Below, in pieces: positions 32,979-41,382 of a stretch of DNA of 64,000 nt (positions are counted from its first letter, which is position 1; each line of letters opens with the position of its first letter). The notes beneath the pieces were generated by a model that was not told where the DNA came from, did not search any database, and saw nothing but the letters and a program-made list of their open reading frames with translations. The stretch comes from Simplicispira sp. 125 (lineage in GTDB: Bacteria; Pseudomonadota; Gammaproteobacteria; Burkholderiales; Burkholderiaceae_C), in the NCBI RefSeq assembly GCF_003096555.1, contig NZ_QEKM01000001.1:2356001-2420000 (forward strand). The letters run 5' to 3'. The position numbers and the translations under genes were made by a program.

Positions 32979-33761
32979 ATGATCAACTCCCTTTGGATCG
33001 CCAAGACCGGCATGTCTGCCCAGCAGACACAGCTCGACGTCATCTCGCACAACCTGGCCAACGTATCGACCACCGGCTTCAAGCGCAACAACGCCGTGTT
33101 CGAAGACCTGATTTACCAGAACCTGCGCCAGGTCGGCTCCAACACCACCGAGCAAAACCAGCTGCCCACCGGCCTGCACCTGGGCCTGGGTGTGCGCACG
33201 GTCGCGACCAGCCGTAATTTCACGCAAGGCTCGCTCCAGGAGACCAAGAACAACCTGGACGTCGCCATCAACGGCAACGGCTTCTTCGAGGTCACCATGC
33301 CCGACGGCAGCATCGGCTACACACGCGACGGCTCCTTCCAGGTCGATGCCCAAGGCCGCCTGGTCACCTCCAGCGGCCTGCCCGTGGCCAACGGCATCAC
33401 GATTCCGACGGGCGCCACCAGCGTAAGCATCAGCACGGAAGGCGCGGTATCGGCCATCGTGGGCAACAACCCAGCACCCCAGCCGCTGGGAAACCTGGCG
33501 ATGTCCAGCTTTATCAATTCAGCGGGCCTGGAGCCCATCGGGCAGAACCTTTTCAAGGAATCGGCCGCCTCGGGCCAGCCCCAGCAGGGAACACCAGGCT
33601 CCAACGGATTGGGCTACATCCGCCAGGGTTTTCTGGAAGCATCGAACGTGAATGTGGTGGAAGAACTGGTCACCATGATCCAGACCCAGCGCGCCTACGA
33701 GATGAATTCCAAAGCCATCCAGACCTCCGACCAGATGCTGGCCAAGCTCAGCCAGCTCTGA
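32979..33761 (+). CDS. flgG: FlgG, distal rod protein
   Basis: FlgG is the main subunit of the distal rod that passes through the P and L rings. The 260 residues begin MINSLWIAKTGMSAQQTQLD, continue VISHNLANVSTTGFKRNNAV, and carry NLDVAINGNGFFEVTMPDGS and a C-terminal helix with ELVTMIQTQRAYEMNSKAIQ. The length matches the strongly conserved family length of ~260. ATG 32979 follows flgF by 85 bases. Confidence 0.97.
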   Translation: MINSLWIAKTGMSAQQTQLDVISHNLANVSTTGFKRNNAVFEDLIYQNLRQVGSNTTEQNQLPTGLHLGLGVRTVATSRNFTQGSLQETKNNLDVAINGNGFFEVTMPDGSIGYTRDGSFQVDAQGRLVTSSGLPVANGITIPTGATSVSISTEGAVSAIVGNNPAPQPLGNLAMSSFINSAGLEPIGQNLFKESAASGQPQQGTPGSNGLGYIRQGFLEASNVNVVEELVTMIQTQRAYEMNSKAIQTSDQMLAKLSQL

Positions 33762-33785
33762 TCACAGGATTGGGAGAGCACCACC

Positions 33786-34490
33786 ATGAGAACAATTTCC
33801 CCCTCCATGGCCCGTCTGCGCGCAGGCTGCCTGGCCCTGGTGGCCGCACTGGTCTTGCCAGGCTGCGCCAGCCTTTCGCCCACGCCGCCGGTCGATATCC
33901 TGCCCACGACACCGCCGCCGCTGGCCGTCGTGCCCCGCACACCACCGCCGGTCACAGGCAGTCTGTACCAGCAGGCCAGCTACCGACCCGCCTTTGAAGA
34001 CCGGCGCGCTCGCATGGTGGGCGACAACGTCACCATCCAGATCGTGGAAAACGTAACGGCGAGCCAGAAATCCTCGTCCAGCGTAGATCGCAACTCTGAA
34101 ATTTCTGCCGGTATCAGCGCCCTGCCCTTCGTGAACAAATCCCTCACCGACAAGACCACGCTGGGGGCCAAGTCCGACAATACCTTTGCAGGCAAGGGCG
34201 GCACTGAAAGCGCCAATACCTTCTCGGGATCGATTACGGCCACCGTCATCGATGTGCTTCCCAACGGCCACCTGGTGGTGGCCGGAGAAAAGCAGATCGG
34301 CGTGAACCAGAACGTGGATGTGCTGCGCTTCTCGGGCACCATCGACCCGCGCGCCTTGCAGCCCGGCAGCATCATCAACTCCACCCAGGTAGCCAACGTG
34401 CGCGTGGAATCTCGGGGCCGCGGCGCACAAAGCGAAGCGCAGGTGATGGGCTGGCTAGGCCGGTTCTTCCTCACGATATTGCCGTTCTAA
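33786..34490 (+). CDS. flgH: FlgH, L-ring lipoprotein
   Basis: FlgH forms the outer-membrane L ring. The 234-residue precursor has a lipoprotein signal peptide with lipobox LPGC (Cys near residue 27), a Pro/Thr-rich linker, and the family core DNVTIQIVENVTASQKSSSS, then ATVIDVLPNGHLVVAGEKQI and NVDVLRFSGTIDPRAL. It follows flgG by 24 bases. The linker just after the lipid-attached Cys (PTPPVDILPTTPPP) is unusually Pro-rich but of plausible length. Confidence 0.96.
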   Translation: MRTISPSMARLRAGCLALVAALVLPGCASLSPTPPVDILPTTPPPLAVVPRTPPPVTGSLYQQASYRPAFEDRRARMVGDNVTIQIVENVTASQKSSSSVDRNSEISAGISALPFVNKSLTDKTTLGAKSDNTFAGKGGTESANTFSGSITATVIDVLPNGHLVVAGEKQIGVNQNVDVLRFSGTIDPRALQPGSIINSTQVANVRVESRGRGAQSEAQVMGWLGRFFLTILPF

Positions 34491-34503
34491 GAAACACACT
34501 CCA

Positions 34504-34561
34504 AAACATCAAAAACAATAGCTGCTACCGCTTACTGTATAAGCGCTAGTGGCTGTTTTTA
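34504..34561. repeat. R1 family repeat between flgH and flgI
   Basis: This is one of the best-preserved copies: ATCAAAAACAATAGCTGCTA, then CCGCTTACTGTATAAGCGCT, then AGTGGCTGTTTTT. The GCTTA/TAAGC arms can form a hairpin ending in a T-run, so it could act as a weak terminator or attenuator inside the flg operon. Confidence 0.7.
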
Positions 34562-34678
34562 TGTGTTTTTTCTTATCGTGAAGAAGCACCATCTACAAGC
34601 CCTTGGCACAGGCAATAGACCGGTGAACCGGCTTCTTTTTGGGTTTTAGTTCTGGCGGCAGAGAACCACAATCGAGGC

Positions 34679-35821
34679 ATGAAAGCCCCGTCCTGCTCCT
34701 TTTTGCCGCGCCCTTTGCGCCTGCTGCGCGTCTTGCTGGCCACGGCAGTACTGTGCGGCATGGTGCCGGCCCACGCGCTGCGCATCAAGGAAGTGGCCGC
34801 TGTTCAAGGCGTGCGAAGCAACCAGCTGACGGGTTACGGTCTGGTGGTCGGCCTGGACGGCACGGGCGACCAAACGACCCAAATGCCCTACACCACGCAG
34901 GCCATGCAGAACTACCTGCAAAACATCGGTATCAGCCTGCCTCCCAGCGCCGCCGGGCAACTGCAGTTGAAGAACGTGGCAGCGGTGATCGTCACGGCCC
35001 AGTTGCCGGCATTCGCCCAACCCGGCCAGCTGATTGACGTCAACGTTTCCTCCATGGGTAATTCCAAATCCCTCAAGGGCGGCATGCTCATGACCACCCC
35101 GCTGCGCGGCGCCGATGGCGAAATCTACGCACTGGCCCAAGGCAATCTCGCGGTCAGTGGCGCAGGCGCATCGTCGGGCGGCAGCAAGGTGCAGATCAAC
35201 CACCTGAGCGCAGGCCGCATTCCGCAGGGCGCGCAGGTTGAACGCTCGGTGCCGACGCCACTACACGAGGGCGATTCGATCACCCTGGGCCTGAACGCCT
35301 CCGACTTCCAAACGGCGCAGCACGTGGCCCAGGCCATCAACACCCGCATGGGTGCGGGGCGTGCCACCGCCATCGATGGCCGCACGGTGCAGGTGCAGGC
35401 GCCATCCGCACCCGGGGAGCGGGTCGGCTTCATTGCCCAGATCGAAGAACTACCGCTGGAGGCCATGGTGCCGGCCGCCAAGGTGGTCATCAATGCGCGC
35501 ACCGGATCGGTCGTGCTGAACCAGGCCGTCACGCTGGGGCCCTGCGCCGTGGCGCATGGCAACCTGTCGATCATCATCAGCTCGCGGCCCGTGATCAGCC
35601 AGCCCAACCCGTTATCGCAAGGGCAAACGGTGGTTGCGCAACAAAGCGACATCCAGATCAACCAGGAACCCGGCAACGTCATCCAGGTTCCTCCGTCAGC
35701 CCAATTGACCGATGTGGTGCGCGCGCTCAATGCGCTGGGTGCCACGCCCGGCGACCTGCTCGCCATCCTGCAAGCCATCAAGGCCGCTGGCGCGCTCAAC
35801 GCAGAGCTGGAGGTCATCTGA
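34679..35821 (+). CDS. flgI: FlgI, P-ring protein
   Basis: FlgI is the periplasmic P-ring subunit that surrounds the rod. The 380-residue precursor has a Sec signal peptide (residues ~1-32, LRLLRVLLATAVLCGMVPAH, then ALRIKEVA as mature start) and the conserved GYGLVVGLDGTGDQTT. Other family stretches are YLQNIGISLPPSAAGQLQLK and VVINARTGSVVLNQAVTLGP. It is separated from flgH by a 188-bp gap that contains an R1 repeat. Confidence 0.97.
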   Translation: MKAPSCSFLPRPLRLLRVLLATAVLCGMVPAHALRIKEVAAVQGVRSNQLTGYGLVVGLDGTGDQTTQMPYTTQAMQNYLQNIGISLPPSAAGQLQLKNVAAVIVTAQLPAFAQPGQLIDVNVSSMGNSKSLKGGMLMTTPLRGADGEIYALAQGNLAVSGAGASSGGSKVQINHLSAGRIPQGAQVERSVPTPLHEGDSITLGLNASDFQTAQHVAQAINTRMGAGRATAIDGRTVQVQAPSAPGERVGFIAQIEELPLEAMVPAAKVVINARTGSVVLNQAVTLGPCAVAHGNLSIIISSRPVISQPNPLSQGQTVVAQQSDIQINQEPGNVIQVPPSAQLTDVVRALNALGATPGDLLAILQAIKAAGALNAELEVI

Positions 35822-35874
35822 TGCATGCACAGCCCCCTGTGCCTGCAGAAGCACCGCCCAAGGAGTGCTAAGTC

Positions 35875-36765
35875 ATGGCCCTTTCCCTTCCTTCCTCCAA
35901 CAGCCTCAACACCTCCAATGCGCTTGCGGCAGACGTACGGTCACTCGACCGCCTGAAGTTTTCCGCAGGCGATAGTCCGCAAGCCACGCGCGAGGCGGCC
36001 AAACAGTTCGAATCGCTTTTCATGCGCGAGATGATCAAGAGCATGCGCGAGGCCACCATGAAGTCAGGCTTGCTCGACAGCGCCCAGGGCGATCTGAGCA
36101 CCGACCTGCTGGACCAGCAGCTTTCTGTGCAGATGTCTGGCCAGCCGGGTGGCCTGTCCGAGGCCATTGCACGCCAGCTCTCGATGCTGATGGGCGGCGG
36201 TGCGTTGCAATCCTCGCCCCCTTCCACGCTCAGCCTCGCTGCCCCCAGCCTGCGCACCCCGGCCGCCGCCCCTGCAGCGCCCGCCAGTGGGCCAGCCCCC
36301 AAGGGTCGCGACGATTTTGTGCAGCACCTGGGTGCCACGGCCGAGCGCGTTGCCCAGGACAGCGGCATTCCGGCCAGCTTCATGCTCGGCCAGGCCGGGC
36401 ACGAAACCGGCTGGGGCAAAAGCGAGATCAAAAATGCCGATGGTTCCAGCTCATTCAACCTGTTCGGCATCAAGGCGGGCAAGGGCTGGACCGGCAAGGT
36501 GGCCGAAGTGACGACCACCGAATACATCGATGGCACTCCCCGCAAAGTGGTCGCTAAATTTCGCGCCTACGACTCGTATGAGGATTCGTTCCGGGACTAC
36601 GCCAAGCTGATCAACAACAACCCGCGCTACGAAAAAGCCCGGGCCCAGACCGATTCGGCCACCGCCTATGCCATGGAACTGCAGAAGGCCGGCTACGCCA
36701 CCGACCCCGCCTACGCCCGCAAACTGAGCGGCGCCATCCAGAGCGCGCTGCGCGCCATGGCATGA
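35875..36765 (+). CDS. flgJ: FlgJ, rod-scaffold and peptidoglycan hydrolase
   Basis: FlgJ caps the growing rod and cuts the peptidoglycan for it. The 296-residue protein has two parts. The N-terminal rod-binding domain contains AAKQFESLFMREMIKSMREA, and the C-terminal glucosaminidase domain from ~residue 145 contains FMLGQAGHETGWGKSEIKNA, where the Glu of HETGWG is the expected catalytic acid, and YDSYEDSFRDYAKLINNNPR. Both domains are intact, as in the betaproteobacterial and gammaproteobacterial fused form. ATG 35875 has AAGGAG 10 bases upstream. Confidence 0.96.
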   Translation: MALSLPSSNSLNTSNALAADVRSLDRLKFSAGDSPQATREAAKQFESLFMREMIKSMREATMKSGLLDSAQGDLSTDLLDQQLSVQMSGQPGGLSEAIARQLSMLMGGGALQSSPPSTLSLAAPSLRTPAAAPAAPASGPAPKGRDDFVQHLGATAERVAQDSGIPASFMLGQAGHETGWGKSEIKNADGSSSFNLFGIKAGKGWTGKVAEVTTTEYIDGTPRKVVAKFRAYDSYEDSFRDYAKLINNNPRYEKARAQTDSATAYAMELQKAGYATDPAYARKLSGAIQSALRAMA

Positions 36766-36781
36766 CCCCGGGAGAAACACC

Positions 36782-38734
36782 ATGAGCCTGCTCAACGTCG
36801 GATCCCGGGCCTTGTTGGCCAACCAAACTGCGCTGCAAACCGCAGGCCACAACATCGCCAATGTCAGCACGCCTGGCTACTCGCGCCAGACCGTAGTGCT
36901 GCAGACCGTGCAAGGCCAGTTCACGGGCGGGGGCTACATCGGCCAGGGCGTCGATGTGCAAACCATTTTGCGCAACCACAGCGAACTGCTCACCCGCCAG
37001 GCCACTGCGGCATCCGCCGTGGATGCCGGAGACACCGCCCGCATGGATCGACTGCGCCAGTTGCAGGATGTCTTCAGTGGCGGGGCCACTGGCCTCGGCG
37101 CATCCATCAACGACATGATGAACGCGCTCTCCAACGTGGTGAACAGTCCTACCGACCTCACCGCACGCAGCGTAGCCCTCACGCGCATGGATGAAATGGC
37201 CGCACGCATGCGCGATGCATCGCAGCGCCTGGACGAAATCAGCTACACCGTGGCCGAGCAGCTCAAGGGCAGCATGGTCACCGTCAATAGCCTGGCCAAA
37301 AGTATTGCAGGCATCAACGAACAAATTGCCCGCGCCAAGGGCAGCGGCCAGCCCCCCAATGACCTGCTCGACCAGCGGGACCAATTGATCCGCGAGCTCA
37401 ACCAGCACATTCAGACCTCCCAGGTTGAGGCCGACGATGGCAGCATCAGCATTTTTGTGGCCGGCAGCCAGCCGTTGGTGCTCGGCAACCAGGCGGCCAC
37501 GCTGTCGATCGACGACCCCGCCGACTTTGGTGCCGGCAGCGGAAAAAAAGTTTTGAATTTTCGCGCCCCAGGCTCCAGCACCAAGGTGGAGCTGAACGAA
37601 AGCATGCTCGGCGGCGGCGAGGTCGCGGGGTTGCTGCGCTTTCAAAACAACGACCTGGCCGAGGGCCGCAACCTGCTGGGACGCATGGCGGTTGCCATCA
37701 GCGAATCCATGAACACACAAAACCGCCTGGGCCTGACCTTGGACGGTACCCCCGGCGAAAATTTGTTCGCACCGATCAGCCTGAGCGACGCCGCACGCAG
37801 CAGCTTCAACACCTCGGCCGCCACCATGGGGCTGACGGTGACGGACCCTGCGTTGCTACAGGCTTCCAACTACACCATCAACTTCTCGGCGGCTGACGCT
37901 GGCTCCATCACGCGCAGCTCGGACGGCAAAGTCTTCAGTTTCAACGCTTCTGGGGCGCCTCCGGTCACGTTGGCAGATGTCTTTTCTGCACAGGGGCTGG
38001 GCGTCACGCTCTCCGGTGTACCCAACGCCGGTGACAGGTTCATGATCACATCACTGCAAGGAGGCGCGGCGCTGCTCCAAGCATTGCAGTATTCACCGGT
38101 CGATCTGGCAGCCGCCAACCCGATCAATGCCGCCATGGGCCCCACCAACTCGGGCACCCTGCAGATGGTCAACCTCAAGGCGCTGACCAATCCGCCGGGC
38201 ACCACAGCCCCGGTGACCATCACCTTCACAGGGGCCAACACCTACACCCGCTCGGACACTGGTCCCACCAGCTATACCTATGTCTCGGGTCAGCCCATTA
38301 CCTACGACAACGCCACGCCGCCCACGGGCTGGTCACTCACTGTCAATGGCGCACCCAAAGCGGGCGACACCATCACCGTGGACAACGCCCTGAATCCTGC
38401 CTATGGCGATTGGTACAAGCGTGATGCGGGCAATGCCAGCGCACTGATGGGTTTGCGCGATGTGCCGATGTTCGACGGCGCCACGCTGTCCGACGGTTTT
38501 GCCAGCGCCATGGCACAGATTGGCACACGCACACAAAGTGCGCAATTCGCAGCAGCGCTGTCTTCCTCCATCGCTGCCAACCTGGAGCGCGACCGCACGG
38601 CCATCTCTGGCGTCAACCTCGACGAGGAGGCCGCGCGCCTGATCCAGTACCAGCAGGCCTATCAGGCCTCGGCCAAAATGATCCAGATCGCGCAAAATAT
38701 CTTCGACACCCTGATACAGGGCCTGGGCCGCTAA
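36782..38734 (+). CDS. flgK: FlgK, hook-filament junction protein 1
   Basis: FlgK is the first junction protein between hook and filament. The 650 residues begin MSLLNVGSRALLANQTALQT and AGHNIANVSTPGYSRQTVVL, and end with the helix EEAARLIQYQQAYQASAKMI QIAQN (family C-terminus). The protein is longer than the ~550 residues of enterics because of an enlarged Ser/Thr-rich central region (residues ~330-550). It follows flgJ by 16 bases. Confidence 0.96.
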   Translation: MSLLNVGSRALLANQTALQTAGHNIANVSTPGYSRQTVVLQTVQGQFTGGGYIGQGVDVQTILRNHSELLTRQATAASAVDAGDTARMDRLRQLQDVFSGGATGLGASINDMMNALSNVVNSPTDLTARSVALTRMDEMAARMRDASQRLDEISYTVAEQLKGSMVTVNSLAKSIAGINEQIARAKGSGQPPNDLLDQRDQLIRELNQHIQTSQVEADDGSISIFVAGSQPLVLGNQAATLSIDDPADFGAGSGKKVLNFRAPGSSTKVELNESMLGGGEVAGLLRFQNNDLAEGRNLLGRMAVAISESMNTQNRLGLTLDGTPGENLFAPISLSDAARSSFNTSAATMGLTVTDPALLQASNYTINFSAADAGSITRSSDGKVFSFNASGAPPVTLADVFSAQGLGVTLSGVPNAGDRFMITSLQGGAALLQALQYSPVDLAAANPINAAMGPTNSGTLQMVNLKALTNPPGTTAPVTITFTGANTYTRSDTGPTSYTYVSGQPITYDNATPPTGWSLTVNGAPKAGDTITVDNALNPAYGDWYKRDAGNASALMGLRDVPMFDGATLSDGFASAMAQIGTRTQSAQFAAALSSSIAANLERDRTAISGVNLDEEAARLIQYQQAYQASAKMIQIAQNIFDTLIQGLGR

Positions 38735-38755
38735 GGCGGTTGAAAGGAGTTCGCC

Positions 38756-39979
38756 ATGAGCAACAATCTCTATCGGCTGGGCACGGCAAACCAGTACGAC
38801 ATGGCACTGCGCAACATCGGCCAGCGCCAGACGTCCTTGTCCAACCTGCAGGAAAACCTGACCTCTGGCAAGCGCGTGGTGCGTGCCAGCGACGACCCGG
38901 TGGCGGCAGCGCAGGCCGAGCGCGCACAAACCCGCATCAGCCGCAACACCACCGATTTGCGCGCCCTGGACATGCAGCGCAATACCATGGCCCTGGCGGA
39001 ATCCACCCTGGGCGAAGCCGGTGATGCCATGCAGGCATTCCGGGCACTGGTGGTCAGCGCGGGCAATGGAACGCATACCCAGACCGAACGCGACGCCATC
39101 GCTCAACAGCTTGTGAGCCTGCGCGACCAGATTCTGGGCTACGCCAACCGCAACGATGCCAACGGCCTTCCGCTGTTCCAGGCCCTGGGCAGCGCGCAGA
39201 CGCCCTTCAACGGAACCACTCCCGCATTCAACTTCGCCGGTCTGCCGGGACAAAATGCCAGTAGCAACACCCAGATTGCCAAAGTGCTCGACGGAGAAGC
39301 CGCCTGGATGAGCGTCCCCACCGGCAATGGTGTTTTCCAGGTCGCGCTGAATGCCGGCAACACTGGCAAGGCGTGGGCCGAGGTGGGGCAGGTCACCAAC
39401 CCGTCTGCGCTGACGGGACAGGATTACAGCATCACGTTCTCGGTGGTGGGTGGCGTGACAACCTACGACGTTGTGAACACCACGACCGCGACGCCCGTGC
39501 TCTCGGGCCAACCCTACACCTCGCCATCGACCATCGCCTTCGATGGCATGTCGCTGAAAATGACCGGCGTACCGAACAATGGCGATAGTTTTGACATCAG
39601 CCCCAGCGAGCAAAGCAATGTGTTCCAGGTTTTGGAGAACGTCATCGGCACCATCCGCAACGGCGGCAACCTGGATGGCAGTACCGACTTTGGCGGCCTG
39701 ACCCACGGCATCACCCGGGGCCTGACGGAGATCGATTCCGCCATGAACCGGCTGCAGGCATCGCGCGGCTTGGCGGGCGACCTGCTCAACCGGGCCGACC
39801 GCATCGAAGGGGATCTGGACACGCGCGCCGTGCAGCTCGAAGCCGACCGTTCTCGGGCCGAGGACCTGGATATGATCAAGGGTCTCTCCGACTTCCAGAA
39901 CCAGCAGGTGGGCTACGAAGCCGCCCTCAAGTCCTACTCCATGGTTCAGAAGTTATCGCTGTTCAATTTCATTTCTTGA
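38756..39979 (+). CDS. flgL: FlgL, hook-filament junction protein 3
   Basis: FlgL joins FlgK to the flagellin filament and resembles flagellin at both ends. The 407-residue protein shows RNIGQRQTSLSNLQENLTSG and KRVVRASDDPVAAAQAERAQ near the N-terminus and GLSDFQNQQVGYEAALKSYS near the end. A good GAAAGGAG precedes ATG 38756. The next gene starts 2 bases after its stop codon. Confidence 0.95.
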   Translation: MSNNLYRLGTANQYDMALRNIGQRQTSLSNLQENLTSGKRVVRASDDPVAAAQAERAQTRISRNTTDLRALDMQRNTMALAESTLGEAGDAMQAFRALVVSAGNGTHTQTERDAIAQQLVSLRDQILGYANRNDANGLPLFQALGSAQTPFNGTTPAFNFAGLPGQNASSNTQIAKVLDGEAAWMSVPTGNGVFQVALNAGNTGKAWAEVGQVTNPSALTGQDYSITFSVVGGVTTYDVVNTTTATPVLSGQPYTSPSTIAFDGMSLKMTGVPNNGDSFDISPSEQSNVFQVLENVIGTIRNGGNLDGSTDFGGLTHGITRGLTEIDSAMNRLQASRGLAGDLLNRADRIEGDLDTRAVQLEADRSRAEDLDMIKGLSDFQNQQVGYEAALKSYSMVQKLSLFNFIS

Positions 39980-39981
39980 CC

Positions 39982-41223
39982 ATGGTTCAATCCGTCCTGG
40001 GTAGTCTGATTCTTGGCTATCGCCCGCTCTGGGGACGGGAGCGGGCCCTGGTGGGCATCCAGTTGTTTGTGCGCAGCGAAGGCACGGCCCAGGTCGACAC
40101 CGCCCACCTGCTGCACTCCTTGCAGGAAATGTGGAGCGCCAGCTCCCCCCCGCTGCTCATAACCCCCCAGACGCGCCAGTTGCTGGGCGACATGCTGGAG
40201 CATGCCCCGCGCAACGCCCCCTGGATCAGCGTACCTGGCCCCTGGCTGGCCGAGTCCGCCATTCATGCCGGCGTGCAAGCGGCGCACCGGCGTGGCCTGC
40301 GCATGGTGTGGCGGGGTGAGCTGGGCAGCCTGCCCGAGCCTGACATCGCCCGCTGTTTTGACAACAGCCTGCTCAGCCTGCGCCCCGAGGATGCCGTGGC
40401 CGCGCTGCAGGCCGCACCACCGCCCCCCCGCCCGGGCATGCCGCCCGCGGTGCCACAAGGCTCCAGCCCGGTGATTGGCGGCCAGATGTACGAAAACGTC
40501 GCCAGCCGCGCACTGATGGAGCATTGCCTGGACGAGCGCAAAGCCATGGCACTGGCGGGCTGGCCCACGGAAGATGTGCTCTACAGCCTGCGCCACCAGC
40601 AGATGCAGCCAGCGCACGCGATCATCCTCAAACTGCTCAAGGCCATCGAGGCCGAGCAGTCGCTGGAGGTCTTCGAAGACATCCTGAACGAAGACCCGCT
40701 GCTGGCCTACCGCTTCATGGTCTATACCAACTCGGCCTCGCTGGGCCTGCGCACCGGCATCGATTCGCTGCGCCGTGGGCTGGTGATGATGGGCTACAGC
40801 TCGATCAAGCGCTGGCTTTCGGATCAACTTCCGCACGCCAACACCGAAGCCAGCCTGCGCCCGGTGCGCGAGGCCAGCGTGCTGCGTGCACGGCTCACCG
40901 AGCACCTGCTCCAATCGGGCGTGCAAAACGACCTGCGCCGCGAGGTGTATCTGTGCGGCCTTTTCTCGCAACTCGATGAGCTGATGCGCGAACCTCTGGG
41001 CACAATCCTGCACCGCATTCCGCTGTCCGAGCGCATCTACGACGCCATCGTGATGCACACCGGCCCCTACGCCGCCAGCCTGGAGATGGCCTGTGCCCTC
41101 GAAACCGAGGATGCCAGCGCCATTCGCCAGCTGTGCGAAACCCACGAGATGGACCTCGAAGAGGTCAACCGTGCCCTGCTGCGCGTGCTCTCCAGCCTGG
41201 AAGTCATCCGCCCCGGCCACTGA
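39982..41223 (+). CDS. EAL/HDOD-domain signalling protein (YuxH-like), EAL part degenerate
   Basis: The 413-residue protein has an N-terminal region (~1-160) resembling an EAL phosphodiesterase but without the EALxR and metal-binding residues (ILGYRPLWGRERALVGIQLF, LITPQTRQLLGDML), and a C-terminal HDOD domain (~200-390): KLLKAIEAEQSLEVFEDILN, EDPLLAYRFMVYTNSASLGL, RGLVMMGYSSIKRWLSDQLP. Such proteins act as regulatory scaffolds rather than as enzymes. ATG 39982 lies 2 bases after the flgL stop, so it is read as the last gene of the flg operon and may link motility to other signals. A TTG at 39976 is a less likely start. No terminator is seen after it. Confidence 0.8.
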   Translation: MVQSVLGSLILGYRPLWGRERALVGIQLFVRSEGTAQVDTAHLLHSLQEMWSASSPPLLITPQTRQLLGDMLEHAPRNAPWISVPGPWLAESAIHAGVQAAHRRGLRMVWRGELGSLPEPDIARCFDNSLLSLRPEDAVAALQAAPPPPRPGMPPAVPQGSSPVIGGQMYENVASRALMEHCLDERKAMALAGWPTEDVLYSLRHQQMQPAHAIILKLLKAIEAEQSLEVFEDILNEDPLLAYRFMVYTNSASLGLRTGIDSLRRGLVMMGYSSIKRWLSDQLPHANTEASLRPVREASVLRARLTEHLLQSGVQNDLRREVYLCGLFSQLDELMREPLGTILHRIPLSERIYDAIVMHTGPYAASLEMACALETEDASAIRQLCETHEMDLEEVNRALLRVLSSLEVIRPGH

Positions 41224-41382
41224 ACCCAGGCAGCCGACCTACCATGCGACAGAAGTCTCTGACACTGGCGCTGCCCACAACCAGCAACCACTGCGCCAGG
41301 GCCGCCAATCCCTCGATGCACAGGGGGCGCTGGTGGCGTCTCCCTTGCGCATCGCGCAGCGATGAACAAGAGGAAGGATGAA

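Noticed and set aside
39946-41220. Long open frame (424 codons) on the minus strand.
   Set aside because: It is antisense to the EAL/HDOD gene, is rich in His/Gln/Arg with no domain, and is a codon shadow.
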